The notes beneath the pieces are model-generated. The model was not told the DNA's origin. It was given only the letters and a program-made list of their open reading frames with translations, and ran no database searches. Positions 47,408 to 57,642 of a stretch of 64,000 nt of DNA are shown piece after piece. Numbering within the stretch: position 1 is the first letter of the stretch; every line of letters starts with the position of its first letter. The stretch is from contig NZ_CP015994.1 of the NCBI RefSeq assembly GCF_002214625.1, forward strand, positions 1 to 64,000, read 5' to 3'. The translations under genes and the position numbers were made by a program. Source of the DNA: Anaplasma ovis str. Haibei (GTDB taxonomy: Bacteria > Pseudomonadota > Alphaproteobacteria > Rickettsiales > Anaplasmataceae).

Positions 47408-47435
47408 GCAGCGAGCTCTCGCTGCTGTCCTTTTT
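47408..47435 (+). terminator. Rho-independent terminator of the 23S-5S unit
   Basis: Stem GCAGCGA / TCGCTGC with loop GCTC, followed by TGTCC and TTTTT. It lies 17 bp after 5S. The 47436-47783 stretch beyond holds no gene that I can support. Confidence 0.88.
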
Positions 47436-47783
47436 GTTGTAGCCGGTTCTTAGTTTGCAGTAGGTGCCCAGGCTGGGTGTGTGGTCAGGTTTTGCTGGGG
47501 TTTTCTCCGCCTTTTGATATGTCCTGCGCGGGATTATTTGTTCTGCAAGCCAGTTGTCCTCATTTATACCGTTGGCCCTTTGCCGCTGGGTGCATAACCA
47601 GGTTTGTAGAGGCTTCGCACCAGCGATTTGCCCAGGCACGTTGTAGTGCAGAGATGGCTTGTGTAACCTGATAATCGTAAAAGGTAATAGGGTAGGGCAA
47701 TTTAATCATGCCCCAAATTCTTGTTAAGAACAAAAGGCCATACCAGGGGTGGTGTTACAATACTGATGGCTGGTGACCGGGGC

Positions 47784-49265
47784 CTAGTCCTTGTGGGATT
47801 GATAATACGGGTGATAATTTGGAGTTTCACGAGTAATTGCCACGCCGTGCACGTGGCTTTCTTGCAGCCCGGCGGCGGTGATTACGGTAAACTTGCAGTT
47901 TGCTTTCATGGACTCTATATCCTTGTTTCCAGTGTATCCCATGGATGACCTAAGCCCCCCCACAAGTTGGTATATGACCTCAGATGCTGCACCCTTAAAA
48001 GGTACGCGGCCCTCAACACCTTCTGGTATGAATTTTCCCCCACCTTCCTGGAAATACCTGCTGCTACTGCCACTTTTCATTGCTACAACAGACCCCATGC
48101 CCCTGTAGCATTTATACGCCCGGCCGTTGTATATCATGGTGTCTCCCGGACTTTCGTCTGTGCCGGCAAAAATGGAACCTATCATTACCACATCAGCTCC
48201 TGCTGCGATGGATTTTGCTATGTCACCAGAATATTTTATGCCCCCATCCGCTATCACCCTGACTCCCGTGCCCTTGCACGCTTCCGCAACATTTTTGATG
48301 GCAGAAAATTGTGGTACTCCAACTCCGGTGACGATTCTTGTTGTGCATATAGACCCGGGGCCCATTCCAACTTTGACTGCATCAACTCCTGCCTCAATCA
48401 GGGCAAGCGCTCCGGCTGCTGTTGCCACGTTTCCACCCACAATTTGCGCATCGGGATATAAAGTTTTGATTTCTTTTATTGTTTGGATCACCCTTGCAGA
48501 GTGACCGTGTGCTGTGTCTACCACTATTACGTCGGCTTCTGCCTGTATGAGGGCCTCAGCGCGCTCAACACCCTCTTTGTTACCTGTGCCAACGGCCGCG
48601 GCCACCCTTAACCTTGCCTTTTTGTCTTTGCAGGAATTTGGGAAACGATTAAATCGCTCGATATCTTTTACGGTAATTAGACCGATACAGCAGCCGTGCT
48701 CGTCAGTCACAATTAGCCTTTCTATTTTGTGTTTGTGTAGAAGCCTAGTTGCCTCAGACTGACTGATACCATCGCGTACAGTGACTAAATTGGTGCTCGT
48801 CATTATGTCGCTGACTTTGCAATTCTTGTTCTCAACAAAGCGGACATCCCTGTTTGTTAGTATTCCCACGAGCTTATTCTGCTGTGTGGTAACCACGGGT
48901 ATTCCAGAGTAACTATGCCTCTTCATGACGGACAAAGCCGTACTCAGCGTGGCGTCAGGGGGAACTGTAACCGGATTACTAACTATCCAGCTTTCGTGCT
49001 TTTTGACCTTTTGTACCTCAGCAACCTGACGCTCTATGGATAAATTTTTGTGAATGCACCCCATTCCCCCATGCTGTGCCACAGATATGGCAAGCCTGGA
49101 CTCCGTCACCGTGTCCATTGCAGCTGACATTATAGGGATGCGAAGCTGTACGCTGTCTGTAACATAAGTTGTGACGTCCGTATCAGCTGGGAGCACATTG
49201 GAGTCTGCTGGAATTATCAGAACATCATCAAAAGAATAGGAAACTTCCACAAGCGTCTCAGCCAA
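47784..49265 (-). CDS. guaB: Inosine-5'-monophosphate dehydrogenase
   Basis: 493 residues (TTG start with GAGGG just upstream). FDDVLIIPA at the N-terminus, two CBS domains (about 95-205), and the catalytic loop [15 protein letters not shown] with the active Cys. Converts IMP to XMP using NAD for GMP synthesis. Complete length for the family. Confidence 0.96.
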   Translation of the reverse strand: MAETLVEVSYSFDDVLIIPADSNVLPADTDVTTYVTDSVQLRIPIMSAAMDTVTESRLAISVAQHGGMGCIHKNLSIERQVAEVQKVKKHESWIVSNPVTVPPDATLSTALSVMKRHSYSGIPVVTTQQNKLVGILTNRDVRFVENKNCKVSDIMTSTNLVTVRDGISQSEATRLLHKHKIERLIVTDEHGCCIGLITVKDIERFNRFPNSCKDKKARLRVAAAVGTGNKEGVERAEALIQAEADVIVVDTAHGHSARVIQTIKEIKTLYPDAQIVGGNVATAAGALALIEAGVDAVKVGMGPGSICTTRIVTGVGVPQFSAIKNVAEACKGTGVRVIADGGIKYSGDIAKSIAAGADVVMIGSIFAGTDESPGDTMIYNGRAYKCYRGMGSVVAMKSGSSSRYFQEGGGKFIPEGVEGRVPFKGAASEVIYQLVGGLRSSMGYTGNKDIESMKANCKFTVITAAGLQESHVHGVAITRETPNYHPYYQSHKD

Positions 49266-49322
49266 CCCTCATCGCTGATTATAAAATTTTTAGCACAGAC
49301 ACGCAACAGTGTCACTCATATG

Positions 49323-50150
49323 CTAGGCAAGAAACTGTTCTGCTATGGTTCTCTCTTCCAGCCCATGTTCTGGGTCAAACATAAGCACAATCTTTGTGCT
49401 ACTGTCTTGCTTTATCTTTATGCTGCTTATGTTGCGGAACTCTGTATAGTCTGCCACCGCGCTGACACAACGGGTTTCAGGGGCCAGTACCTCAACCTCC
49501 ACTAGTGAATCGTTCGGTAACAACGCTCCGCGCCACCTACGAGGCCTGAAAGAATTGATTGCAGTTAGACACACTATGTTAGAGTTGAAAGGCAGTATAG
49601 GCCCGCCTGCGGAGAAGTTATAAGCCGTGCTACCTGCAGGACTGGACACTATGACGCCGTCAGATACCAGCTCTCCCATAGCCACTTTCCCATTGATTTT
49701 GATCCTAAGCTTGGCTGCCTGATGTGTGCCGCGAAACAGCGAAACTTCATTGACCGCTATTGCACTGTGCGTGCAACCATACACATCCTTTGCCTCCATG
49801 CGCAGCAGGGGCAGCTCAGTTGCAACCGCATTTTCTAGCTTGTGCGGAAGGCTGCCATCTACACAGTGATTTAGTAAGAACCCAACACTACCATGCTTCA
49901 CCCCGTACACCGGCACGCTCCTACCGGGACCAACTACATAGTTATGCAGGCTGTGCAACATGAACCCGTCACCCCCAACGACCACGAGCAAATCTACCGC
50001 AGAATCTGGAGCGTCAGCCAGGCTTACCACACCGTAAAAACTATGCAAACAACTAACCCGATCCCTCTCCGCAGGACCGGCTGCTACGTAACCAACGGTT
50101 TGGTACTTACATCCGGATCTGACAGGCAAGACAGCGCTCTGCACGCTCAC
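49323..50150 (-). CDS. nadK: NAD kinase
   Basis: 275 residues. VVGGDGFML holds the GGDG motif, VNEVSLFRG the NE pair, and SPAGSTAYNFSAGGPIL the diacylglycerol-kinase-like fold signature. The GTG start overlaps the rpmE stop (GTGA), so they are coupled. Makes NADP. Confidence 0.94.
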   Translation of the reverse strand: MSVQSAVLPVRSGCKYQTVGYVAAGPAERDRVSCLHSFYGVVSLADAPDSAVDLLVVVGGDGFMLHSLHNYVVGPGRSVPVYGVKHGSVGFLLNHCVDGSLPHKLENAVATELPLLRMEAKDVYGCTHSAIAVNEVSLFRGTHQAAKLRIKINGKVAMGELVSDGVIVSSPAGSTAYNFSAGGPILPFNSNIVCLTAINSFRPRRWRGALLPNDSLVEVEVLAPETRCVSAVADYTEFRNISSIKIKQDSSTKIVLMFDPEHGLEERTIAEQFLA

Positions 50151-50368
50151 AAATCGCCAAACTTGCTTAAGAACCTAGCAGCCCGACTGTTCTTCTTGCT
50201 GCTCATCCTAAGCCCCGGGTTCCAAGCTGGGTGATTGAACCTGTCACTCTCAAGGTGTACCTTGACCATTTCGTCAGGTTTCCCATACGTGGAAAGCATT
50301 TCACGCTGCTCACCATTTGTAAAAATAACCGTGATGGGGTGAACCTCAGGATGTATACCCTTCTTCAT
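50147..50368 (-). CDS. rpmE: 50S ribosomal protein L31
   Basis: 73 residues from the ATG at 50368 (MKKGIHPEVHPITVIFTNGEQ), the alphaproteobacterial L31 type without the zinc-binding CxxC pair. The tail WNPGLRMSSKKNSRAARFLSKFG is basic. Stop overlaps nadK start. Confidence 0.92.
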   Translation of the reverse strand: MKKGIHPEVHPITVIFTNGEQREMLSTYGKPDEMVKVHLESDRFNHPAWNPGLRMSSKKNSRAARFLSKFGDL

Positions 50369-50665
50369 AACCACGGACCTCCTAACAAAACTGGAACAAA
50401 GGCGAACATAGCTACGGATGGTAACAGGGAAGAGGGTGAATGTCAATTGTATGAGTTATAGGCGCAGCTGCAGGCACTCACACGTGACTGGTTTGTAAAA
50501 CAATGCTTGCAGCTCAGCGGTTGTGCCCGTTGGGGCAATTGTCGCAGCAGCCGTGACCGCACATATGTGTTGCTGAAACAAGTACCATGAGCTGCACCAA
50601 ATTGAGCAAGGCAACGTCATCACTGACTTATAGTCTGCAAAAATAGCCTTGACTACCACAGTCAC

Positions 50666-51688
50666 GTGAGCAACAATTGCCCGTGTACCATGGGGAGTCC
50701 TGAGGGTGCTGTGTCTGTTGTGTTTATGTTTCCCGGTCAGGGTTCACAGTTTGTTGGAATGGGCAGAGAGGTTTACGATAGCTCGCCTGCGGCACGTCGC
50801 GTGTTTCATGAGGTAGACGAAACGCTGGGTAGGCACCTCTCCCGGATAATTTTCCAAGGGCCTGAGGAGGCTCTCACTTCGACCTGTAATGCGCAGCTCG
50901 CGTTGATGACCGTGTCGGTTGCGTTGGTTCGCGCGCTAGAAGAAAATCTAGGTGGCCCCATTAAAGATGCTGTGAAGTACGTTTTGGGGCACTCCGTTGG
51001 CGAGCACACAGCTTTGCACGTCTCTGGGGTAATTGGGCTGCCCGACATCGCCAAGTTGCTAGACATTAGGGGGAAGGCAATGCATAGGGCTTCTTCCCTG
51101 TGTTGTGGGGGCATGGCAGCTCTGATAGGGGGTAGCCTGGGTGAGGTTGAAGCCATAGCGGCACGCGCATCTGAATATGGCATATGCGAAGTTGCAAATG
51201 ATAACTGCACTGGTCAAGTGGTAGTCAGCGGTGCCGAGAGTGCCCTTCAGCAATTGCCGAAGCTCATTGAAGGTACCGGGGTCAAGAAGGTGATAAAACT
51301 GCGTGTTAGCGGGCCATTTCACTCTTCTTTCATGCGGTTAGCCTGTAGCGAGATTAGTGACTTTATCGATCAGCTAGAGATGAACCGACCGGCAGTCGAG
51401 ATGGTTTTCAACGTATCTGCCTCTACGCACTCCGACTGCGGTGAAATAAGAGACCTAATGGTGCGGCAGGTTGTCAGCAGAGTTAGGTGGAGAGAGAGCA
51501 TAGAGTACCTAGTTGGGTGTGGGTGTTCAGAGTTTATAGAAGTGGGGCCTGGCCAAGTGCTTGTGGGGCTGCTGAGGCGAATAGATAATTCCGTACGGGG
51601 GCTTAGCGTTGACTCCATGGAATCCATACGCACAAATTGCTCTGGTGTCCTAAGATCGGAGAAATTGGCCGCTAGTAATTCCGGGTAG
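50666..51688 (+). CDS. fabD: Malonyl CoA-acyl carrier protein transacylase
   Basis: 340 residues from GTG 50666; ATG 50690 is equally possible. MFPGQGSQFVGMG, nucleophile GHSVGEHTA, GPFHSSFM with the catalytic His, and EVGPGQVLVGLL. Loads malonyl onto ACP for fatty acid synthesis. Followed one base later by tmk. Confidence 0.95.
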   Translation: MSNNCPCTMGSPEGAVSVVFMFPGQGSQFVGMGREVYDSSPAARRVFHEVDETLGRHLSRIIFQGPEEALTSTCNAQLALMTVSVALVRALEENLGGPIKDAVKYVLGHSVGEHTALHVSGVIGLPDIAKLLDIRGKAMHRASSLCCGGMAALIGGSLGEVEAIAARASEYGICEVANDNCTGQVVVSGAESALQQLPKLIEGTGVKKVIKLRVSGPFHSSFMRLACSEISDFIDQLEMNRPAVEMVFNVSASTHSDCGEIRDLMVRQVVSRVRWRESIEYLVGCGCSEFIEVGPGQVLVGLLRRIDNSVRGLSVDSMESIRTNCSGVLRSEKLAASNSG

Positions 51689-51689
51689 T

Positions 51690-52325
51690 ATGCTTGTAAC
51701 TTTTGAGGGAATAGATGGATGTGGGAAGACCACGCAGGCTGCCCTTCTTGCGAAATACTTGTCGGATTTGTATGGCGAACACAGGGTGGTGCTCACTCGG
51801 GAACCTGGGGGCACCCCGTTCAATGAACTCGTAAGAGAGACCTTGTTGGGGCTTACTGATTATAAGCTGGACGGAATAACAGAACTAATGCTTTTCATGG
51901 CGATGCGCAGGGAAAGCTTTGTTAGGGTAGTGTCGCCGGGCTTGCTTGCAGACAAAATAGTGATAAGTGACAGATTCACAGACTCCACAGTGGCCTATCA
52001 GGGCTATGGATGCGGGGTGAACCTTACGCTAGTCAGCACGCTAAACTCTCTGGTGGCTAATGTTGTGCCTGACATTACATTTGTCATGGACGTTAGTACA
52101 GAGCTTGCTCTTGCGAGGACCAGCCTTAATGGATGCGAAAGCCGCAGCCCGGAGTTTTACGACAGAGTTAGAGAGGGGTTTAAAGCCATAGTCGCCGATA
52201 ACCCACATAGGTGCCACATGATAGACTGTACAGAGGATTCTGCAGAGGACGTGTATTCAACGCACGACAAGATTGTTGCACTGTTTAATGAAATGGCCAG
52301 GAATAAGCTCGAGGTAGCGAAATAG
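51690..52325 (+). CDS. tmk: Thymidylate kinase
   Basis: 211 residues. P-loop EGIDGCGKTTQ, TREPGGT, and SDRFTDSTVAYQG, the DRY-like motif. Phosphorylates dTMP. Co-transcribed with fabD (1-bp gap). Confidence 0.95.
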   Translation: MLVTFEGIDGCGKTTQAALLAKYLSDLYGEHRVVLTREPGGTPFNELVRETLLGLTDYKLDGITELMLFMAMRRESFVRVVSPGLLADKIVISDRFTDSTVAYQGYGCGVNLTLVSTLNSLVANVVPDITFVMDVSTELALARTSLNGCESRSPEFYDRVREGFKAIVADNPHRCHMIDCTEDSAEDVYSTHDKIVALFNEMARNKLEVAK

Positions 52326-52421
52326 CCACCTCACAGTTGTGGTGGGAGAATATTTGCTGTACTCTGCCGGTTTTCTTGTTACCATTTAGTCTAGAGTTAC
52401 GTTAGTGCGGGGGGTTGCGCT

Positions 52422-53645
52422 GTGTGGTCGATAGAGAGGGGATTCTTCGCTTGGTTTTCTGTAGCGGTGTTTTTCGCGCTCCAGTACGTACTACGCGTTA
52501 TACCCAACACCCTTTCCGGGGAAATTATGGAGCGTTTTGGCGTAGGGGCAATTGCCTTTGGGCAGTTTTCTGCGCTCTACTACGCGGGATATACGATAGC
52601 GCACATTCCGTTAGGGGTGCTAATCGACAAATATGGGCCCAAAAAGGTGGTACCGGCCTGCATGGCCTTGACCTTCCTCGGTGCGACACCTATGCTGTTT
52701 GATTCATGGAAACTTGTGCAGATTGGTAGAGTATTGACCGGCATAGGTTCGGTTGCTGCTGCCGTGTCTATTTTCAAAGTTTCGAAGATGTACTTTGCTG
52801 GTACAAAAGTTGCCAGAATGGTTTCTATCGCGGTGGTAATAGGGCTTCTTGGTGCAATGTATGGCGGCATGCCTATGCTGTCGTTGGTAGAGGATTTTGG
52901 CTGGAGTAGGGTATTTCTGACGTTCATAGTGGGAGGGTGTGCCTTGGCGGCACTTGCATATTTTCTGTTTGATGGTGCGGGTGCTACTGGAAGTGTTGGC
53001 GTGTATGAGCAGGTAAGGAGTGTAATATCCAACAAGCGACTGGTTATAATAAACCTTCTTGGGGGGTGCATGATGGGCCCATTGGGGGGCTTTGCTGACG
53101 GCTGGGCAACCCCGGTTTTGTCGGAGGTGTGCGGAGTCAGTTATAGGGCCTCAACGACTTTGCCATCTGCGGTTTTCGTTGGAGGCTGTATAGGCTCGCT
53201 GACGATTGGCTACATGCTTGAGAAATCTTGTAACGGATGGAATATAAAAATCTGCTGTGGTCTACTTACCATTGCTGCGTTCGCAGCCATGTTGACCGGA
53301 AATTGCAGCAACGGGGTAAGCGCATTTATTTTACTTTTGACTATAGGCATCTGCTCTGCGTACCAAATAGTAACAACGTTTAAGTCCATAGAATATGTAG
53401 GTAGCAACTCTGTGGCCATGGCTGCGGCGGTTTCAAACATGGTCATGATGTTTTTCGCGTACTTCTTCCACACGGTGATCTCGCTGGTGATCAATGCGTA
53501 CTGGGACGGCGAAGTCGTCTCCGGCCAGGCCGTGTACGGCAGTGGGGCTCTGGTTAAAGCTATGCTGGTTATCCCTATAGGTGTTTTGATCGGTACTGTT
53601 GGGACCTTCATTATGAAACGCTACAGCGAGGCCCGCGGAGACTGA
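52422..53645 (+). CDS. MFS transporter
   Basis: 407 residues, twelve helices. LIDKYGPKK between helices 2 and 3, and RVLTGIGS.AA in helix 4. Not the same subfamily as the 27644 transporter. Substrate unknown. GTG start at 52422; no better start seen. Confidence 0.86.
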   Translation: MWSIERGFFAWFSVAVFFALQYVLRVIPNTLSGEIMERFGVGAIAFGQFSALYYAGYTIAHIPLGVLIDKYGPKKVVPACMALTFLGATPMLFDSWKLVQIGRVLTGIGSVAAAVSIFKVSKMYFAGTKVARMVSIAVVIGLLGAMYGGMPMLSLVEDFGWSRVFLTFIVGGCALAALAYFLFDGAGATGSVGVYEQVRSVISNKRLVIINLLGGCMMGPLGGFADGWATPVLSEVCGVSYRASTTLPSAVFVGGCIGSLTIGYMLEKSCNGWNIKICCGLLTIAAFAAMLTGNCSNGVSAFILLLTIGICSAYQIVTTFKSIEYVGSNSVAMAAAVSNMVMMFFAYFFHTVISLVINAYWDGEVVSGQAVYGSGALVKAMLVIPIGVLIGTVGTFIMKRYSEARGD

Positions 53646-53682
53646 GTGCCGCCGGAAACGTCCACCGACCGAAAAGCTCCTG

Positions 53683-54336
53683 CTACGCGCTAGTGGAGGT
53701 CAAATACCACCGCCTGCCCGCAGTGGTGATGTCTCTTTCGAATTTCCAGGTGTCCTCTATAACATTCACCTTTGAGGTGCTGCCATGCACAACCTGCCCC
53801 TCTGCATCCCGGACGACGTTTATTTGTTCAGTGATAAACTGCACGGTTATGGCAGCAGAGCTTTCCCTCAGCTCTGCACCGGTCACTTTCTGTGATACTA
53901 TGGAAACCACAACGTCTTCATGGGTGTGCCCAGCGCTCCGGCGCCGCTCCATTTCTCTGACGAACGAGTCGTACATGTCTTTGCTAAGCAGAGACGACAA
54001 AAACTCAGCATTGCCCTGATTGAGCGCCTTCACTATTGACTCAAAAGCTGCTGCCGACCCCTCGATGAAGTGCTTGACAGAAAAACCTTTGTTGCGTTCT
54101 TTTATGGCCTCAAACACACTCGAAATCTGTTCAACAGATGCACAGTCTGCCACCACGGAACTTACGGGAATGTCTTGAGGGTTGACCGAGCCATCGGAAG
54201 CTGCCTGGTCGCCACCAGTCTGCTCGGGATAGATGGCACTTGGCTGAAAATTGACGCTAGATGCCTTGCCTAGGGAACCGTACAAACGGAAGAAAATAAA
54301 GGCCGCGACGAATGCGTATATAGCCAGCTCAACCAT
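53683..54336 (-). CDS. Tim44-like domain protein
   Basis: About 217 residues from the ATG at 54336, preceded by GGATGGGG; the frame opens to 54414. One N-terminal membrane segment (ELAIYAFVAAFIFFRLYGSLG) and then a Tim44-like/TimA domain (GFSVKHFIEGSAAAFESIVKALNQGN to the end). In alphaproteobacteria this protein is an ancestor-like relative of the mitochondrial import component Tim44, role in envelope protein handling. Divergent from secB, also a protein-export gene. Confidence 0.85.
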   Translation of the reverse strand: MVELAIYAFVAAFIFFRLYGSLGKASSVNFQPSAIYPEQTGGDQAASDGSVNPQDIPVSSVVADCASVEQISSVFEAIKERNKGFSVKHFIEGSAAAFESIVKALNQGNAEFLSSLLSKDMYDSFVREMERRRSAGHTHEDVVVSIVSQKVTGAELRESSAAITVQFITEQINVVRDAEGQVVHGSTSKVNVIEDTWKFERDITTAGRRWYLTSTSA

Positions 54337-54448
54337 GCCCCATCCAAATTTTTCACAAAGGCTATGTACAAAAGTACTTAACCATATTATAGTTTGCCCA
54401 GTGTTAATCAACAATTAATTGCGGTATTTCCGTCTAGGAGTGTCCAGT

Positions 54449-54946
54449 ATGCGTCCGAAACTCAAGGTAAGGGGACAGTACATTAAGGATTTATCCTTTG
54501 AAAATCCCAACTCACCCAAGGTTTTTCTGATGATTAGCAAATCTCCTCCGGAGATTAACATATCGGTTAATGTATCCTCGGCTTCCCTGCCCGTGAAACC
54601 TGCTGAGGGTGAGCAGACTGCTACTGATCTCTATGAGGTCACTTTGCAGGTGAATATAGAATCTGTTGTGGAAAAGGTGCCTGCGTTTCTGTGTGAGCTC
54701 AAATATTGTGGAGTCTTCTCTCTTGAAGAAAAAGCTGAGGAAAAGGCGATGAAAGAGGCTCTGCTCATTACTGCTCCGGGCATTTTGTTCCCCTTTGTTA
54801 GGGAGGTTATCGCTAAGATGACTGCCAGCGCCGGGTTTCCTCCGCTGATGTTGGATGTTATAGATTTTGAGGCCATGTACGCCAGCCAGCTTGGTGGGGA
54901 TGACAGTAAGAGTAAACAAACAAGCAAAAGTGGGGGTGCAGCCTGA
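54449..54946 (+). CDS. secB: Protein-export chaperone SecB
   Basis: 165 residues from the ATG at 54449 (GGAG 9 nt upstream). [18 protein letters not shown] and [28 protein letters not shown] are SecB signatures. Keeps preproteins unfolded for SecA. The Lys/Ser-rich tail is short. Confidence 0.94.
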   Translation: MRPKLKVRGQYIKDLSFENPNSPKVFLMISKSPPEINISVNVSSASLPVKPAEGEQTATDLYEVTLQVNIESVVEKVPAFLCELKYCGVFSLEEKAEEKAMKEALLITAPGILFPFVREVIAKMTASAGFPPLMLDVIDFEAMYASQLGGDDSKSKQTSKSGGAA

Positions 54947-54976
54947 GTTTTTGTGGTCGTGTGTTATGGTGGGATT

Positions 54977-55717
54977 ATGGGGTTCTTGCGATGTTGTGCA
55001 GGCGTTTCCGTCGTGGCGTGCCTGTATTTCGTGTTACTGAGCTTTTCTGTTGCTGCTGATGCAAAAAGGGTAGACCCTCCCTCTGATCATGGGGCAAACA
55101 CGGCTGATGCAGCGGACATTACGGCTGAGAAGTTGTTGGGCTTGATTCCCGGCGATAGATTTTTGGGCAACACGAGCGCTCCTGTGGTTATGGTGGAGTA
55201 TGCGTCCTTCTCGTGTTCTCACTGTGCGGATTTTGCAACCAAGGCGTTACCAAGGCTCAAGAGTGAGTACATAGACAAGGGCAAGCTCCTGTATATCTTA
55301 AGAGATTTTCCCCTTGATAAGCTCTCGCTCTCTGCGGCCATGCTTGGTACTTGTTACAAGGATAACAAGACGTTTTTTGCCTATGCTAAGGCGGTGTTTA
55401 ACTCGTTTGATGCCTTGATTGCCACTCACAAAGATCTTGGGCTCCTGGCAAATATCGCCAAAATTAGTAACATCTCTGATGAGGAATTCAAGAGGTGTAC
55501 AACCGATGAAACCTTGATGGACCGTGTGGTGCAGCAGAAGTTTTTGGCCGTGAACAAACTTGATGTAAATGCCACGCCCGCGTTCTTCTTGAACGGGCAG
55601 AGGTATGAGGGCAGTCACGACTTTGCCAGTGTTTCCGCGGAGATTGAAAAGTTGATTTTGTTAAGCCCCAACTATTCCGCATTAGATGGAAAAGCGACCA
55701 AGCTGAAACGCGACTAG
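54977..55717 (+). CDS. DsbA-like thiol:disulfide oxidoreductase
   Basis: About 246 residues with a signal peptide (MGFLRCCAGVSVVACLYFVLLSFSVAA). FSCSHCADFATK holds the CxxC site, with NATPAFFLNGQRYEG as the cis-Pro segment. A periplasmic oxidase for disulfide formation, closest in type to DsbA / Com1 of Rickettsiales and Coxiella. 30 bp after secB. Confidence 0.88.
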   Translation: MGFLRCCAGVSVVACLYFVLLSFSVAADAKRVDPPSDHGANTADAADITAEKLLGLIPGDRFLGNTSAPVVMVEYASFSCSHCADFATKALPRLKSEYIDKGKLLYILRDFPLDKLSLSAAMLGTCYKDNKTFFAYAKAVFNSFDALIATHKDLGLLANIAKISNISDEEFKRCTTDETLMDRVVQQKFLAVNKLDVNATPAFFLNGQRYEGSHDFASVSAEIEKLILLSPNYSALDGKATKLKRD

Positions 55718-55720
55718 GCC

Positions 55721-56220
55721 CACACCTCTGGTAGCCGGTGTTATGTCGCCCTTCCCTTGGGGGCTTTGCAGTTGTGTCCTGGCGCCACAGGCTGTAGTCA
55801 AGTTGCCCGGTGGTGCGGTGGTGTCCAGCCGGCGCTGCGCTAGTTATGCGCGCAACCTGCAATGAGCTACCTGGACAATGGCCTGCTGTTGGGAAGTACC
55901 GCTCATTGATGGCTTGCACATTTTGCACCCCTACATGGTTTGTGTGCACAAGAAACTGCTGTAATGTTCAGCGTTCACACCTCTGGTAGCCGGTGTTATG
56001 TCGCCCTTCCCTTGGGGGCTTTGCAGTTGTGTCCTGGCGCCACAGGCTGTAGTCAAGTTGCCCGGTGGTGTCCAGCCGGCGCTGCGCTAGTTATGCGCGC
56101 AACCTGCAATGAGCTACCTGGACAATGGCCTGCTGTTGGGAAGTACCGCTCATTGATGGCTTGCACATTTTGCACCCCTACATGGTTTGTGTGCACAAGA
56201 AACTGCTGTAATGTTCAGCG
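55721..56220. repeat. Tandem duplication of a ~250-bp intergenic unit
   Basis: Unit 1 (55721-55975) and unit 2 (55976-56220) are near-identical, except that GCGGTGGT (8 bp, itself a local repeat) is missing in unit 2 (ggtggtgcggtggtg shortened). They fill the gap between the convergent DsbA-like and M16 genes, ending just before the M16 stop. Each contains CCTGGCGCCACAGG and GC-rich dyads. No gene is supported in it. Confidence 0.92.
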
Positions 56221-56222
56221 AC

Positions 56223-57488
56223 CTAGGCAAGCATGTTCGATATTGTTTCCAAGCTGGGTAGTGGCCCAACCTTACCTATCGCCGCTACCGTTAGTTTGTC
56301 ACGACTTTGTAGCAGGAGATCTGCCGCGCTTATTACATCCCTAAGGTTCACCGCGCGTATTTTGCTGATCATCTCTTCCTTAGTGACGTACTTGTTGTAG
56401 TGTGAATAGCAGTAACCGAGTGCTTCGGATTTTCCTACGGTACTCTCCCTAGACATCAAAACTTCGGACTCCAGCTTGCTTTTTGCTCTCAGCAATTCCC
56501 CTTCTTTTACGGTTTCGGGCAGCTTTTTCATCTCTGCGGCTATGGTTTTGAGTAGCTCTTGAAGGTTGCCTTCGTCAGTTGCAGCATGTACGGAAAAAAG
56601 CCCACTGTCAGAGTAGCTAGAATTGAAAGAGGAAATACTATAGACCAGTCCGCGCTTTTCTCTTATCTCTTGAAACAGCCTTGAAGACATACTGCTGCCC
56701 AATATCACGTCCAAGACCTGCATTGTGTAGTATCTCTCGTCTAAGTACGATACTCCAGGAAACCCAATCACTATATTAACCTGGTCAAGATCCCTAGCCT
56801 CCACGTACTGCCCTCCTGTGTATACTGGGGGAACAACAGGTTGTGGGCTCCGGTCCTCAATCTGAGCAAACCCCTGGGACATGCGTACAACGTCCTCGTG
56901 TGCTATATCTCCGGCTACAGAGAGAATCATATTATTCCCGTAATAGTTTGCGCTCATGTACTGCACAAGGTCAGCCCTTGATAGGCCCAACACTGACTGT
57001 TCCGATCCCAAAATTGGTGCACCGAAGATCTGATCTTTGTACGCAACTTCCATGTACTTATCGAAAATAATACTGCCCGGGGAGTCATTCGTTTGGTATA
57101 TTTCCTGCAGCACGACATTCTTCTCCCGCTCAATTTCAACTTCCGGAAACGCTGATCTCAGCACGATGTCCTCCAGAATTTCTAGAGCGATATGGGCGTC
57201 TCTCTTCATAACTTTGACGTGATACACAGTGTGCTCTTTGTCTGTGTATGCATTGAAGTTTCCACCTATGCAGTCAAAAGCCATTGCGATGTCCAGCGCG
57301 GATTTTGTGTCAGTACCCTTAAATGCCATGTGCTCAAGAAAATGTGCTAGGCCTATTTTCTCCCTCTCCTCATGCCTGCTACCTGTCTTGACCCATATGC
57401 TAATCCCAACGGAGTTTACCCCGCCTACCTTTTCAGAGACTATGGAAAAGTTGTTTTTTAACCTTGTAATTGAGGTTGTGTCATTCAT
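56223..57488 (-). CDS. M16-family zinc peptidase (processing-peptidase type)
   Basis: 421 residues from the ATG at 57488; the frame opens to 57599 but those residues are not conserved. HFLEHMAFKGT holds the inverted zinc motif HxxEH, and NVVLQEI about 76 residues later gives the third ligand Glu. Related to mitochondrial processing peptidase and Rickettsiales PepR. Cytoplasmic or periplasmic. Confidence 0.92.
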   Translation of the reverse strand: MNDTTSITRLKNNFSIVSEKVGGVNSVGISIWVKTGSRHEEREKIGLAHFLEHMAFKGTDTKSALDIAMAFDCIGGNFNAYTDKEHTVYHVKVMKRDAHIALEILEDIVLRSAFPEVEIEREKNVVLQEIYQTNDSPGSIIFDKYMEVAYKDQIFGAPILGSEQSVLGLSRADLVQYMSANYYGNNMILSVAGDIAHEDVVRMSQGFAQIEDRSPQPVVPPVYTGGQYVEARDLDQVNIVIGFPGVSYLDERYYTMQVLDVILGSSMSSRLFQEIREKRGLVYSISSFNSSYSDSGLFSVHAATDEGNLQELLKTIAAEMKKLPETVKEGELLRAKSKLESEVLMSRESTVGKSEALGYCYSHYNKYVTKEEMISKIRAVNLRDVISAADLLLQSRDKLTVAAIGKVGPLPSLETISNMLA

Positions 57489-57642
57489 AAATGCTTCGCG
57501 AGTGGTACCTGAAACTTTTGATGGTATAGCATTGCTGTGTCGAGTAAAAGCCAAATATTCTGGCGGAATCCACAGGGTGTGTTGCGTATCCGCGTCCAAA
57601 GCAGCAGGGTTTTAGTGCTTGTTCACCAGAATTTTATGATGT

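Noticed and set aside
55940-56344. A 134-residue frame over the tandem repeat
   Set aside because: It runs across both repeat units and into the antisense of the M16 gene; no domain or start signal.
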